Positions 1-7,788 of a stretch of 21,057 nt of DNA are shown one piece after another; positions within the stretch are counted from its first letter, which is position 1, and each line of letters opens with the position of its first letter. The position numbers were made by a program, and so were the translations under genes. A model generated the notes under the pieces. It was not told where the DNA came from, did no database searches, and saw nothing but the letters and a program-made list of their open reading frames with translations. The stretch is from a virus: the IMG/VR virus record IMGVR_UViG_3300037327_000056, positions 1 to 21,057 of that record; one strand, 5' to 3'.

Positions 1-57
1 GATAATCCATATTTATCACTAGAAATAAAAGAACGATTAAATAACCTTCTAAATTAA
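1..57 (+). CDS. C-terminal end of an upstream late gene (partial)
   Basis: The frame is open from the first base and ends at TAA 55-57, giving the last 18 residues (DNPYLSLEIKERLNNLLN) of a protein that begins before the window. Only 5 nt separate this stop from the next ATG, which is the tight spacing of the late operon, so it is probably the preceding virion gene. Too little is visible to name it. Confidence 0.6.
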   Translation, partial: DNPYLSLEIKERLNNLLN

Positions 58-62
58 AGACT

Positions 63-617
63 ATGGCTTGGGTAGGAATATCAGCAGGAATAGGCGGAGC
101 AACCGCAATTATGGGTGGGATACAATCCTTATCCGCAGCAAAAGCAAAGAAAAAAGCAGCAAGAGAAGCAGCAAATATGAAAGATGTACCATTGACAAAT
201 ATTGCCGATGGATTACAAGTATCAACTATTGGCGCTAATCTACAGAAAGAGCAACAAGCAAGACTTGCAGCAGGACAAGTAGATGCGATGTCAGAGGGTG
301 GAGCGAGGTCAATTATTGGCGGTGTCGGGCGAATTTCGGCAGCTAGTCAAGATGTAAACAACAATATTAGTGCTGACCTTGACCAACAGCAAAAGAACAT
401 TGATATGACTCGTGCTGAGGATGAAGGAAGAATTAGGTCAACTAAAGAAGAAAGAGCAAGAGCTAAACTTGCTGCTTTATCAAGCCAATATAATGCCGCT
501 AATGATTCGCAACAACAAGGTTATGGAAACATGATAAAGGGTGCAGGAATGGCTTCAAGCGCATTAGCAAGTAAATCGAAAAACCTATATGACCCGCAGA
601 CAGGAGAGAAATTATAA
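63..617 (+). CDS. Small internal virion / DNA-ejection-like protein
   Basis: 184 aa. Residues 2-24 form a Gly/Ala/Ile-rich hydrophobic stretch (AGIGGATAIMGG) followed directly by a very basic Ala/Lys helix (SAAKAKKKAAREAA). The rest is Gln/Ala/Asp-rich and predicted helical, with a second small hydrophobic Gly/Ala/Met patch near residues 155-168. A hydrophobic N-terminus followed by Ala/Gln-rich helices is the layout of small ejection proteins such as T7 gp14, which leave the capsid with the DNA and enter the host envelope. It sits upstream of two large internal-type proteins and a fibre-like protein, which supports a virion role. I do not recognise a specific family; the ejection function is inferred from composition and position. 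Start ATG 63 lies 5 nt after the preceding stop. A rho-independent terminator follows directly. Confidence 0.6.
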   Translation: MAWVGISAGIGGATAIMGGIQSLSAAKAKKKAAREAANMKDVPLTNIADGLQVSTIGANLQKEQQARLAAGQVDAMSEGGARSIIGGVGRISAASQDVNNNISADLDQQQKNIDMTRAEDEGRIRSTKEERARAKLAALSSQYNAANDSQQQGYGNMIKGAGMASSALASKSKNLYDPQTGEKL

Positions 618-624
618 TAAAAAC

Positions 625-649
625 CCCGCTAATCACTTAGCGGGTTTTT
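625..649 (+). terminator. Rho-independent terminator after the first virion gene
   Basis: Perfect 8-bp stem CCCGCTAA (625-632) / TTAGCGGG (637-644), 4-nt loop TCAC, then TTTTT 645-649. It starts 7 nt after the stop of the 184-aa gene. It splits the late block into two transcription units, so the genes from 1056 onward need their own promoter. Confidence 0.85.
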
Positions 650-662
650 GCGTTTAATGCTG

Positions 663-962
663 TTATAAAAAATATAATAATTTATCCATAGGGTCTTTTT
701 TTATCTTTAATTTTGAATTATCATATTTCCATATAAAATTATTTGCAGTTTTTATTTTCCCTCTACAGCAATTTGCTATACTACAATAATTAGTATTAGT
801 ATCTTTAGCAGCTTGAGACATTTTTTCAAATTTATTAATTAGAATACCTTCAAGAGAGTACTGATTTACTGCTCTAAAAACAGTAGATGTAATAATATTA
901 GTTTCCATAATTTTTGAATTTTTAAGTTTAAATACATCACAAATGTAGCGAAGTGATTTCAC
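663..962 (-). CDS. NUMOD1-type DNA-binding remnant of a homing endonuclease
   Basis: 99 aa from a GTG start, antisense to the flanking late genes. Residues 32-80 read as a NUMOD1 repeat, the DNA-binding module of phage and intron HNH/GIY-YIG homing endonucleases: a V.QYSLEG.LI..F strand, an SQAAKDTN helix, then SIANCCRGK.KTA and FIWKY. No HNH or GIY-YIG catalytic motif is present. The frame stays open upstream of the GTG to a stop near 1034, without an ATG; there it reads CEINDCYVKSLRY, which resembles the YEISN.GRVKSL motif of NUMOD4. The gene is therefore probably what is left of a NUMOD4-(HNH)-NUMOD1 endonuclease after loss of the nuclease core. ATG 906-908 is an alternative start that keeps the whole NUMOD1. 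Whether it is expressed is unknown. Confidence 0.6.
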   Translation of the reverse strand: MKSLRYICDVFKLKNSKIMETNIITSTVFRAVNQYSLEGILINKFEKMSQAAKDTNTNYCSIANCCRGKIKTANNFIWKYDNSKLKIKKDPMDKLLYFL

Positions 963-984
963 ATAACAATCATTGATTTCACAT
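954..984. repeat. Direct repeat TGATTTCACAT x2, 20 nt apart
   Basis: TGATTTCACAT occurs exactly at 954-964 and again at 974-984. The 20-nt pitch is about two helical turns. The pair lies upstream of the -7 element at 1021 and overlaps the N-terminal coding part of the antisense NUMOD gene. It could be a binding site for a regulator of the promoter, or a small local duplication from the insertion event. Confidence 0.5.
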
Positions 985-1001
985 TTAGTTGGTATTAAAC
1001 G

Positions 1002-1028
1002 TTTGTTGTCGAATATTTTATATCTTTG
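1002..1028 (+). promoter_or_regulatory. Bacteroidetes-type promoter for the second late unit
   Basis: TATCTTTG at 1021-1028 matches the Bacteroidetes -7 consensus TAnnTTTG, and TTTG at 1002-1005 could be the -33 element, although the 15-nt gap is shorter than usual. It lies 27 nt upstream of ATG 1056 and after the terminator at 625-649, exactly where a new promoter is needed. Confidence 0.55.
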
Positions 1029-1055
1029 TAGTAGCTAAAACTATACTACTAAATT

Positions 1056-2495
1056 ATGGCATCAATCACAGTAAATCCAACACAAGACTACATAGGCCAA
1101 GCGCTAAACAACGCGCAAAACACCATATTTAGATATAAGGCGGAACAAAGCGAGAAGGAACAAGCGCAGGCGCAAGCGTTGAGGCAAAAGCAAGAAGATA
1201 GAAGAAGAGATATTACTGACGATGAAAATTATGCAGGTAAGCACAGAGGTATATCCACAGGAATAGGTGCCTTTAAAGATTATGAAGAGGATGCTTATCA
1301 AATAGGTTTCGAAAAGTATAAAGAAGCAAAAAGGCTATACATTGCAGGAGATCAAAGCCAAGCATCTGTAATGTCAAAAATAACATCTGGACTTGATGGA
1401 TTAAAAAACCAACAGGCAGCAGTAAATTCGATAAAAGAAGACGCTATAAAAAACTCGGATAATTACGAACCTGCAAGTTTAAAAGAAGTTTCTGATTTCA
1501 TAGAAAGACTTGATAAGGGAAAAGGAATGTCATTTGACGATTATGGAAATTCTTTATATACAACCTTTGATCGAAACCTAAACGGTAAAATTTCTGATGT
1601 AGATAAAGTTCCAAGGACTTTTCAGCAGTTGTTAAAGGAAATTACTCCCGACCCTAAACTTGATATGGGGGCTCAATTTGTTGATTATAAAAAATCACTT
1701 GGAGAACAAGAAGAGTCAACTGTTTTCGATGGTAAGAACAATAAAGACGTAACTACTAAATCTTATGCTAATGCTGAATTAAGAACAATAGATAAAGTAA
1801 ATGAAATTGTAGGTGTAGAATCTAATATGCGAAATTTAAGAAGGAGAAATGGACTTTCGAAAGATGACAAAAGTAAAGATGATGAAATAAAAGCGAGTTT
1901 AACTACACAGTTTAGAAATATATCTCGAACAGTTGTTTCAGAGAAGTTAAACCTACAACAAGCTAATTATGATTTAGCAGTATCTAACGAGGTATTTGAC
2001 AGAAAACAAACAGGTATTGTAAACGATAGAGAAAACAGCAAAATAAAAGGAAGTGGTACTCAATCAGGTGAAACTATTGCTTATGATAGAGGGAGTACAA
2101 TTGGTAAGTTTAAATTTGAGAAAGGAACGGAGCTTACTAATTATAAGTACTCAGGATCAGACAATAACCCTAAAACTTTTAGCATACATAAAACACCTTC
2201 AGGTAAATCTTATATGACTGTTGAAGATAAAATTACTGATGAAGATACACGTAAAATAATTACTTCAACAAAAACTTATGATGTAGATAGTAGTAGAGCT
2301 GATGATAAGACAACTGTAAATAAAATTGCTACTATAGCTGGCATGGGAGGAATTTCTGGATTAAAAAGTGTAATAGCAAAATCAGGAAAACAGATAGTTG
2401 CTAAAACAAAAGAAAAAGTTAGTGAAAAACCAAAGACAGTAACACAAAATGGAGTTACATACACATTAAATACTTCAACTAATCAATACGAATAA
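1056..2495 (+). CDS. Coiled-coil internal virion-like protein
   Basis: 479 aa, predicted mostly helical. Residues 1-60 hold a charged Gln/Ala/Arg-rich helix (SEKEQAQAQALRQKQEDRRR). Residues 60-300 are helical and charged; residues 330-400 look like a beta-rich segment; 425-455 contain a short Gly/Ala hydrophobic patch (IATIAGMGGISG); the C-terminus looks like a small beta hairpin (TVTQNGVTYTLNTSTNQYE). There is no signal peptide. It is the first gene after the promoter at 1021 and is 2 nt from the next gene, so the two are probably co-translated. Size and position match the middle member of a podovirus ejection-protein trio (compare T7 gp15), but I recognise no family motif; the role is inferred. 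Confidence 0.5.
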   Translation: MASITVNPTQDYIGQALNNAQNTIFRYKAEQSEKEQAQAQALRQKQEDRRRDITDDENYAGKHRGISTGIGAFKDYEEDAYQIGFEKYKEAKRLYIAGDQSQASVMSKITSGLDGLKNQQAAVNSIKEDAIKNSDNYEPASLKEVSDFIERLDKGKGMSFDDYGNSLYTTFDRNLNGKISDVDKVPRTFQQLLKEITPDPKLDMGAQFVDYKKSLGEQEESTVFDGKNNKDVTTKSYANAELRTIDKVNEIVGVESNMRNLRRRNGLSKDDKSKDDEIKASLTTQFRNISRTVVSEKLNLQQANYDLAVSNEVFDRKQTGIVNDRENSKIKGSGTQSGETIAYDRGSTIGKFKFEKGTELTNYKYSGSDNNPKTFSIHKTPSGKSYMTVEDKITDEDTRKIITSTKTYDVDSSRADDKTTVNKIATIAGMGGISGLKSVIAKSGKQIVAKTKEKVSEKPKTVTQNGVTYTLNTSTNQYE

Positions 2496-2497
2496 AA

Positions 2498-5473
2498 ATG
2501 CTACAACCAAAACCTAAATTTGACCCAAATAAAAAATATGAAGTAGTTGAGGATAAAAAGCCTGTTTTTGACCCCAATCAACCATTTGAAGAAGTAAAAA
2601 AAAAAGGAGATTCGGTTTCGAATGCTCCCGTTCAAGGTGCGGCTTCGGAACAGAAAGTTGGTTCTTTGGATGGCAAAGCTACTAAAGGTTTTCCTAAAGT
2701 AGATACCAATAGTATTGCTCCTGGAATGGGTGTTCAGCCGAGAGCCGAAACTGCGATTTATCCAATAAAGAAACAAGATTTATTTAAAAAGTCAAAGCCT
2801 TTAGATACTACTTATTTAGGTGGTGCGTTTATGGCTCCCGAAAAATTCAACTTCGCAGAACAAGGAATTTCAGAAGATGAAATAGTAAAAAGAGAGCTAA
2901 TTGCCAAAAAGAAAGCGAACGACCTATCTACAAAACAAAGTATAGCGGATGGTAGAGCAACTGTAAAACCTACAACAACAGGAAGGTATGATTCTCTCGC
3001 TATTGGGGTTTATAATGCGTTTGAATCGATGTTAGAGGTAGTTCCACTTGCTTACGATACTATGGCGGCTTATGCTACAAATCCTATAATAGAAGCACTT
3101 GGAGGAGAGAAAACATCATCTGAAATATTCGCTAAAGAATGGCATCTTGATAAGTTTGTTCCTGAATTTTATACAAAAAGGAAAGCAGAACTACAAAATA
3201 GTGTGCAAAAGTTTAATGAAGAAAGAGGAGGTGACATCATAGGGGCAGTTGAAGAAGGTAGAATTATAGATGCAGTAGATATGATTACATCTAGTTCTTT
3301 ACAGTCTTTACCTCAAATGGCAGTAGCTTTTGGATTTGGAGGAGGAAAAACAGCACTTACAGCAATAGGATTAACTACAGCAGCTAGTAGAAATGCAGAA
3401 TTAAAAGGTAGTAATCCTGAAATGGAATTATACACTAGAGTTCTTAACGCGGGAGTTTCGGGATATATAGAAGCTAATTTAGGACACGTAATGTCAGGTG
3501 CGTCGGGAGCTGCAGTGAAAAAAATATTAGCAAAAGAGGGAGTTGAAGCGACTTCTAAGATTATGTCAAAATCTTTTAGAAAGATAATGGCTAAATTTGT
3601 TGGGGAAAACCCAGTAGTCGGAATGGTTGGTGAGGTAACGGAAGAAACATTGACATCTGTATTAAATCAGCTTAATGATATTGCCACAGGAGTTAGAACG
3701 GAATCAGTTGATTTTAGACAAGCCGCTAATGAAGGAATAAGTTCTCTTGGCTTAGGAGTAGTTAACACGACTGCCGTGTATGGGGCAAAAGCGTTTGTTA
3801 AAAGTGTTGATTATCGACAAGCAAAAAAAACAAACAAAGAAATATCAAGATTGTCAAGTGAATTGACTAATGATGATTTATCTGACGCAAACAAAGAAAT
3901 TCTAAAAGCAAAAATACAGCGACTATCAGTAGATAATAAAAAATTAATAGGGGATGGTATAGATAAAGTAAATGCTTTGCCGATAAATGTAAAAGAAGAA
4001 TTAAGTACAATTGATTCCAGTATAGGTAGTCTTAAAGTTCAAATAGTTGCAATACAAGATGACTCATCAATTAACGATAATACTAAACAAGCTTTGATTG
4101 CTGAAATAAAAGAGCAAGGAAAGGAATTGATAGCTAGAAAAAGCAAAGTTATTGACGGTCATTATATCTATGATGATTTTGATAAATTGCCTCAAAAAGA
4201 AAAGAACAAATTCAAAGACGAAGCCGGAAGATTATTATTAGCCGAAGCTCAAAAAGGAGGTAAGGAGAATGCTTCATTTGAGGATGCTGAATTATCTAAG
4301 AAAGCAGCCGAACTCCATAATGAATCTTTAAAACAAGCAGCGAAAGCTCAAATTGAGGCAGAGCAAGAAGCCGTTGTTGATGCTCCAAGTGAAGTTGTAA
4401 CTCCTACACAAGAAGTAGAAGACCTTAGAGCGCAAGAGCAAGTAGAATTACAAGATGCAATTCCTAATATTGAGGATTACAAAGTTGATGGAAAAGTTGA
4501 CGAAAGTAAAATAACTGATACCGAAGACAAGCAAAAGTTTGAGGAAATTTATGATAAGTACGATAAATTAATTACGCCACTTTTAGAAAATGTAAAAAAT
4601 GATAAAAGAGCAGGTCTAAATAAAAAATCAACAGAGGAATTAGAAAAGCGACAACTTGAAATTGAAGGTTCTAAAATCAAAGAAGAACGAGGTGAATTTA
4701 ATGAAATTGAAAAAGAATTAGAAAAAAGAGAATGGCAATTAGTTTTAAATGCACCATTGAGCGAAATTAATAATGTTATTGATGCCCTTATAGAAAAAGA
4801 CAAAAACCCCGAAGTTTTTGGTTCATATATTGAAAAAAGAGACGCTAGAGAAACTAAGGAGGTAGTTGAAAAATACAGTCAAGAAGTTTCAAAAAAAGAT
4901 GCTAAACAAGACTTTAAGGATGCTTTTTTTGGAAATCCAAATACTTGGTATGCTGATGGTTTAAAGTTAAGAGAATCTGTAAGAGCTTTTACTGAACAAG
5001 GTGGCACTTTCAAAGAACTGTTAAAAGGAGTTCAACAAGAGTTTGAACAAGACGGTTTTTCCGAAGAAGATGCTGCTGGTGTTATCAAAATTAAATTAGA
5101 TAAAATACGTAAATCAAATGAAGCAACACCGCCAACAGATACTCCTGCTAATGGAAACGTTAAGCTTGGAACTCCAATCGTGGGAGAAAACGCAGGACAA
5201 CAAGGTAGTGATGCAGAAGTTCTATCGAAACCCTCTGACCTTGGAAAAAGTGAAGGAGATGTTGAAGTAGATAAAGAATACCAAGATGCCGTTTCTGAAA
5301 AGTTTGCAAATGCGAAACCACTTGAACTTGATTTATTAGGAGATAAAAGCCAAGTAGAAGACCTAATAGTTGATAAGGCAAAAACAGATAAAGAAGCTAG
5401 AAAAATGATGGCTACACATGAAAGAATACGCAAAACAATTGAAGTGCTTAATAAATTAAAAGACTGTGTATAA
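2498..5473 (+). CDS. Large internal virion / ejection-like protein with hydrophobic core region
   Basis: 991 aa. The N-terminus carries a motif twice, FDPNKKYEVVED (8-19) and FDPNQPFEEVKK (24-35), a form I associate with large phage virion proteins. Residues 165-200 and 262-345 are hydrophobic or amphipathic (PQMAVAFGFGGGKTALTAIG). Residues 371-437 contain the GMVGEVTEETLTSVLNQL..IATG segment seen in large phage internal proteins. The remainder is long charged helix (coiled coil at about 440-560, 640-760 and 840-920) with acidic Ser/Pro/Thr linkers. Amphipathic middle plus long coiled coils fits a protein stored in the capsid and ejected with the DNA, possibly forming a channel. No lysozyme or transglycosylase motif was found. 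Its stop overlaps the next ATG by one base (TAATG). Confidence 0.55.
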   Translation: MLQPKPKFDPNKKYEVVEDKKPVFDPNQPFEEVKKKGDSVSNAPVQGAASEQKVGSLDGKATKGFPKVDTNSIAPGMGVQPRAETAIYPIKKQDLFKKSKPLDTTYLGGAFMAPEKFNFAEQGISEDEIVKRELIAKKKANDLSTKQSIADGRATVKPTTTGRYDSLAIGVYNAFESMLEVVPLAYDTMAAYATNPIIEALGGEKTSSEIFAKEWHLDKFVPEFYTKRKAELQNSVQKFNEERGGDIIGAVEEGRIIDAVDMITSSSLQSLPQMAVAFGFGGGKTALTAIGLTTAASRNAELKGSNPEMELYTRVLNAGVSGYIEANLGHVMSGASGAAVKKILAKEGVEATSKIMSKSFRKIMAKFVGENPVVGMVGEVTEETLTSVLNQLNDIATGVRTESVDFRQAANEGISSLGLGVVNTTAVYGAKAFVKSVDYRQAKKTNKEISRLSSELTNDDLSDANKEILKAKIQRLSVDNKKLIGDGIDKVNALPINVKEELSTIDSSIGSLKVQIVAIQDDSSINDNTKQALIAEIKEQGKELIARKSKVIDGHYIYDDFDKLPQKEKNKFKDEAGRLLLAEAQKGGKENASFEDAELSKKAAELHNESLKQAAKAQIEAEQEAVVDAPSEVVTPTQEVEDLRAQEQVELQDAIPNIEDYKVDGKVDESKITDTEDKQKFEEIYDKYDKLITPLLENVKNDKRAGLNKKSTEELEKRQLEIEGSKIKEERGEFNEIEKELEKREWQLVLNAPLSEINNVIDALIEKDKNPEVFGSYIEKRDARETKEVVEKYSQEVSKKDAKQDFKDAFFGNPNTWYADGLKLRESVRAFTEQGGTFKELLKGVQQEFEQDGFSEEDAAGVIKIKLDKIRKSNEATPPTDTPANGNVKLGTPIVGENAGQQGSDAEVLSKPSDLGKSEGDVEVDKEYQDAVSEKFANAKPLELDLLGDKSQVEDLIVDKAKTDKEARKMMATHERIRKTIEVLNKLKDCV

Positions 5474-5850
5474 TGGAAGATACTTTCGAAAAAAAATTAG
5501 AAAACAAACGAAGCGAAGAAAATACTAAGGTTTTAAAAGCTATTTTGTCTAAAATAAGTGAAGATAATTTATCCGACAACAAACTTTTAGATGCTATTGA
5601 TAAGCAAACCAATAATTTATCGTTAATTTTGCATAAGGAAATCCCTGCACCGCAGGTTGTTGTAAATACGGATAATAAAGAATTAATAGCGGCTTTTGCA
5701 AGACTTGAAACTACAAATTTAGAGATTATTGCTAATCAAAAAAAAATAATTGAATTGAGTTCCATAAAGCCTAAGACATTAAAAATAAAAAGAGATCAAT
5801 CGGGTAATATGATAGACTCAGTTGAAATAGATTGGATAAAAACTAAATAA
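5473..5850 (+). CDS. Small helical protein of the late operon, function unknown
   Basis: 125 aa. Residues 1-60 are charged amphipathic helix (MEDTFEKKLENKRSEENTK), residues 75-100 a second helix (LIAAFARLETTNLEIIANQ), and the last 25 residues form a probable beta hairpin (LKIKRDQSGNMIDSVEIDW). The start ATG shares its first base with the stop of the 991-aa gene, indicating translational coupling. It lies between the internal protein and the fibre-like protein, so a structural, assembly or chaperone role is plausible. I do not recognise the family. Confidence 0.5.
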   Translation: MEDTFEKKLENKRSEENTKVLKAILSKISEDNLSDNKLLDAIDKQTNNLSLILHKEIPAPQVVVNTDNKELIAAFARLETTNLEIIANQKKIIELSSIKPKTLKIKRDQSGNMIDSVEIDWIKTK

Positions 5851-5857
5851 ATTTTTT

Positions 5858-7156
5858 ATGCTAACAAAACCTACCAACATTAAAGTTAATAAAGATATTG
5901 AAGATTTAAAATCAAATGATTTATTACTTGCTTCAAATATAAATAAAAATTCTTATTTAAACAGAATAATTGTAAATCAAGAAAATTTTACAGCAACTCT
6001 AGGTGGAGTAATAGATAGTACAAAAGAATATTTTTTAGATGGAGTAATTAATTTAGGGAGTACTCAAATTACTGTTCCATCTGGAGGCATTAATATTAAA
6101 GGTTATAATTTTGATAATTCAGGGTTAAGTTCAACAAGTAATAATTACACTATGTTTATAAGTCCTTCAGGAGGTTCTGGAGATGTTTTATTAAGTGGAT
6201 TAAGGTTTGAAATTTTAGGTAATAGTAGTAAATTATTTAACTTATTTGATAGCAATGGAACACATAGTTTTTCAGTTAGTTCTGCTAAATTTGTTAATTG
6301 TACGTCATTAGGAGAAATATCTGCTTATAGTGTAGGCCTTGAAATAGATACGAGAAGACTTGGAGGTTCACCGTCTTTAACTTTAAGTGGAAATTGGTCT
6401 AGTGGCTATTTAGTTTCTACAAGTTTAGTAAGAGGTATGAGTAATACAACCACAGAGCCTTTGTATAAAGCAGGTCTTAATTTTGTAATGAATAGTAGAT
6501 TTAAAACTAATGTAAATGTTGATTTAGGTACTCTACAACCATTTTTTAATTTTTCTAATATTAATTTTCCTAATCCTAGCACTTTACAATTAAAAGGAGT
6601 AGAATTAACTAGAAATTTGATTTACAATTCAATAGATACAAACATAACTCCAAATATAACAGAATCAAACTTATCTTGTGAGTGGATTGGCAATAATGGA
6701 ATTCAAAATACTTATGTTGGAGGAGGATTAGGACTAACTACAGAAGCAGACACTGTTATTGTAGGAGTAGATACTTTTACGGCATTGGCTGGAACTTTTA
6801 CCGCTGCAGATTTACAGCATTTTTCATCCCCTGCAAATGGAAGATTAACTAATTTAGGAAATAGTCCTAGAGAGTTTAAGTTAGTATCTTACATTATAGT
6901 AACGGGTGTAGCAGGAAATAATATAACAATAAGAATAAGAAAATTTAAGTTTAGTGACGGCACTACAACTACTGTAACTTCTCAACAATCTACCATAAAT
7001 AATATATCAGGAGGTACTAATAGAACTACTTTTAGTTTATTTGGTAAATTTCAATTAGATATAAATGATTACATTTTTATAGAAATAGCTAATAATTCAG
7101 CAATAGGAGTAGTAAGAGGTAAATTAGGAAGTTTTATAACTTTAGAAGAAAGATAA
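5858..7156 (+). CDS. Beta-rich tail fibre / spike-like (receptor-binding) protein
   Basis: 432 aa, very rich in Asn, Ser, Thr and Gly and almost free of Cys. After a short helical N-terminal stretch (about 1-45), residues 50-280 are a succession of short beta strands and turns (INLGSTQITVPSGGINIKGY, LSGLRFEILGNSS), the pattern of a right-handed beta-helix spike shaft. Residues 285-432 look like a separate beta-sandwich head (FKLVSYIIVTGV..ITIRIRKFKF, FQLDINDYIFIEIANN). This layout fits a host-recognition protein. I see no lyase or hydrolase signature, so enzymatic activity is not claimed. Base composition is more AT-rich by eye than in the genes around it, with heavy use of AAT, ATT and TTA, as often seen in frequently swapped adhesin genes. 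It starts 7 nt after the preceding stop. Confidence 0.6.
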   Translation: MLTKPTNIKVNKDIEDLKSNDLLLASNINKNSYLNRIIVNQENFTATLGGVIDSTKEYFLDGVINLGSTQITVPSGGINIKGYNFDNSGLSSTSNNYTMFISPSGGSGDVLLSGLRFEILGNSSKLFNLFDSNGTHSFSVSSAKFVNCTSLGEISAYSVGLEIDTRRLGGSPSLTLSGNWSSGYLVSTSLVRGMSNTTTEPLYKAGLNFVMNSRFKTNVNVDLGTLQPFFNFSNINFPNPSTLQLKGVELTRNLIYNSIDTNITPNITESNLSCEWIGNNGIQNTYVGGGLGLTTEADTVIVGVDTFTALAGTFTAADLQHFSSPANGRLTNLGNSPREFKLVSYIIVTGVAGNNITIRIRKFKFSDGTTTTVTSQQSTINNISGGTNRTTFSLFGKFQLDINDYIFIEIANNSAIGVVRGKLGSFITLEER

Positions 7157-7161
7157 TAATT

Positions 7162-7539
7162 ATGAATGAAATAACAACAGTAACAACTACAGGATTGACT
7201 TTAACGGCTTCTTTGTCTTTGGACGGAGTGATTGTTCAAAGCGGGATTACTATGCAGGAAACTACTACTAATGGAGTTTATGTAGGTTCAATGCCTTCTG
7301 TCTCTAAAGGTAATTATATTGTTTTAGTATTTAGCTTAGGTATTGTAATTGAAAGTGGAGTTATTTATTGGGATGGCGCGCGAGAAATTACGCCTTTATT
7401 ATATAGTGAAATACATAAAATACAAGGATTAGACGTTTTAAATCCGCTAACAACTACTCAAAATAGTATGAACTCTGGAGACGTGGCTATTGCTATAACA
7501 GGAAATGGAGAAACTCTTTCCATATTTACAAGGACATAA
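7162..7539 (+). CDS. Small beta-sandwich tail/virion accessory protein
   Basis: 125 aa. The first 75 residues alternate short strands (TGLTLTASLSLDGVIVQSGITM, NGVYVGSMPSVSKGNYIVLVF) as in an Ig-like or carbohydrate-binding fold, followed by the IYWDG.RE turn. Residues 82-125 contain IHKIQGLDVLNPLT..Q..M.SGDVAIAITGNGETLSIFTRT, which resembles a C-terminal tail found on small phage structural proteins. It lies between the fibre-like protein (5-nt gap) and a one-TM protein, overlapping the latter by one base (TAATG). An adaptor or fibre-accessory role is plausible but inferred; no enzymatic motif is visible. Confidence 0.5.
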   Translation: MNEITTVTTTGLTLTASLSLDGVIVQSGITMQETTTNGVYVGSMPSVSKGNYIVLVFSLGIVIESGVIYWDGAREITPLLYSEIHKIQGLDVLNPLTTTQNSMNSGDVAIAITGNGETLSIFTRT

Positions 7540-7787
7540 TGAGAACTTCGCTATCACTAGGGACAAGAGGGAAGTTGTCAAAGAATGTTAAAAGGGCATT
7601 AATTATAGCGTCTTTTGGATTTATTGCTTTATCCATTCCTAAAGTAATTAGGAACGGAGGCTTATCAAGTTCTTATGAATACGAAAGTAAATATGAAGAA
7701 ACGCATCAAGATAGAGTAAAAAAACGCATTAAGACTGACGATATAGAATTGATAATGATACTAAAGATAATGTTAAAATACATATAA
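7539..7787 (+). CDS. Small single-pass membrane protein of the late operon
   Basis: 82 aa. A basic N-terminus (RGKLSKNVKR) precedes one hydrophobic helix at about residues 19-38 (ALIIASFGFIALSIPKVI), then a highly charged tail (YESKYEETHQDRVKKRIKTDD) and a short hydrophobic end. The topology would be N-in/C-out or a tail-anchored virion peptide. Size and charge would fit a holin, a pinholin or a small ejection accessory, but position between receptor-binding genes and the giant 1623-aa gene does not decide this and no lysin gene is nearby. It overlaps the preceding gene by one base and is 1 nt from the next start. Confidence 0.45.
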   Translation: MRTSLSLGTRGKLSKNVKRALIIASFGFIALSIPKVIRNGGLSSSYEYESKYEETHQDRVKKRIKTDDIELIMILKIMLKYI

Positions 7788-7788
7788 T

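Noticed and set aside
663-962. Intact HNH homing endonuclease
   Set aside because: Only NUMOD-like DNA-binding segments are visible; no HNH or GIY-YIG catalytic residues.
5032-5433. 133-aa minus-strand frame inside the 991-aa gene
   Set aside because: Ser/Phe/Leu-rich shadow of a charged helical coding region, with no independent start context.
5858-7156. Diversity-generating retroelement target at the fibre gene
   Set aside because: No reverse transcriptase and no template/variable repeat pair found in the window.
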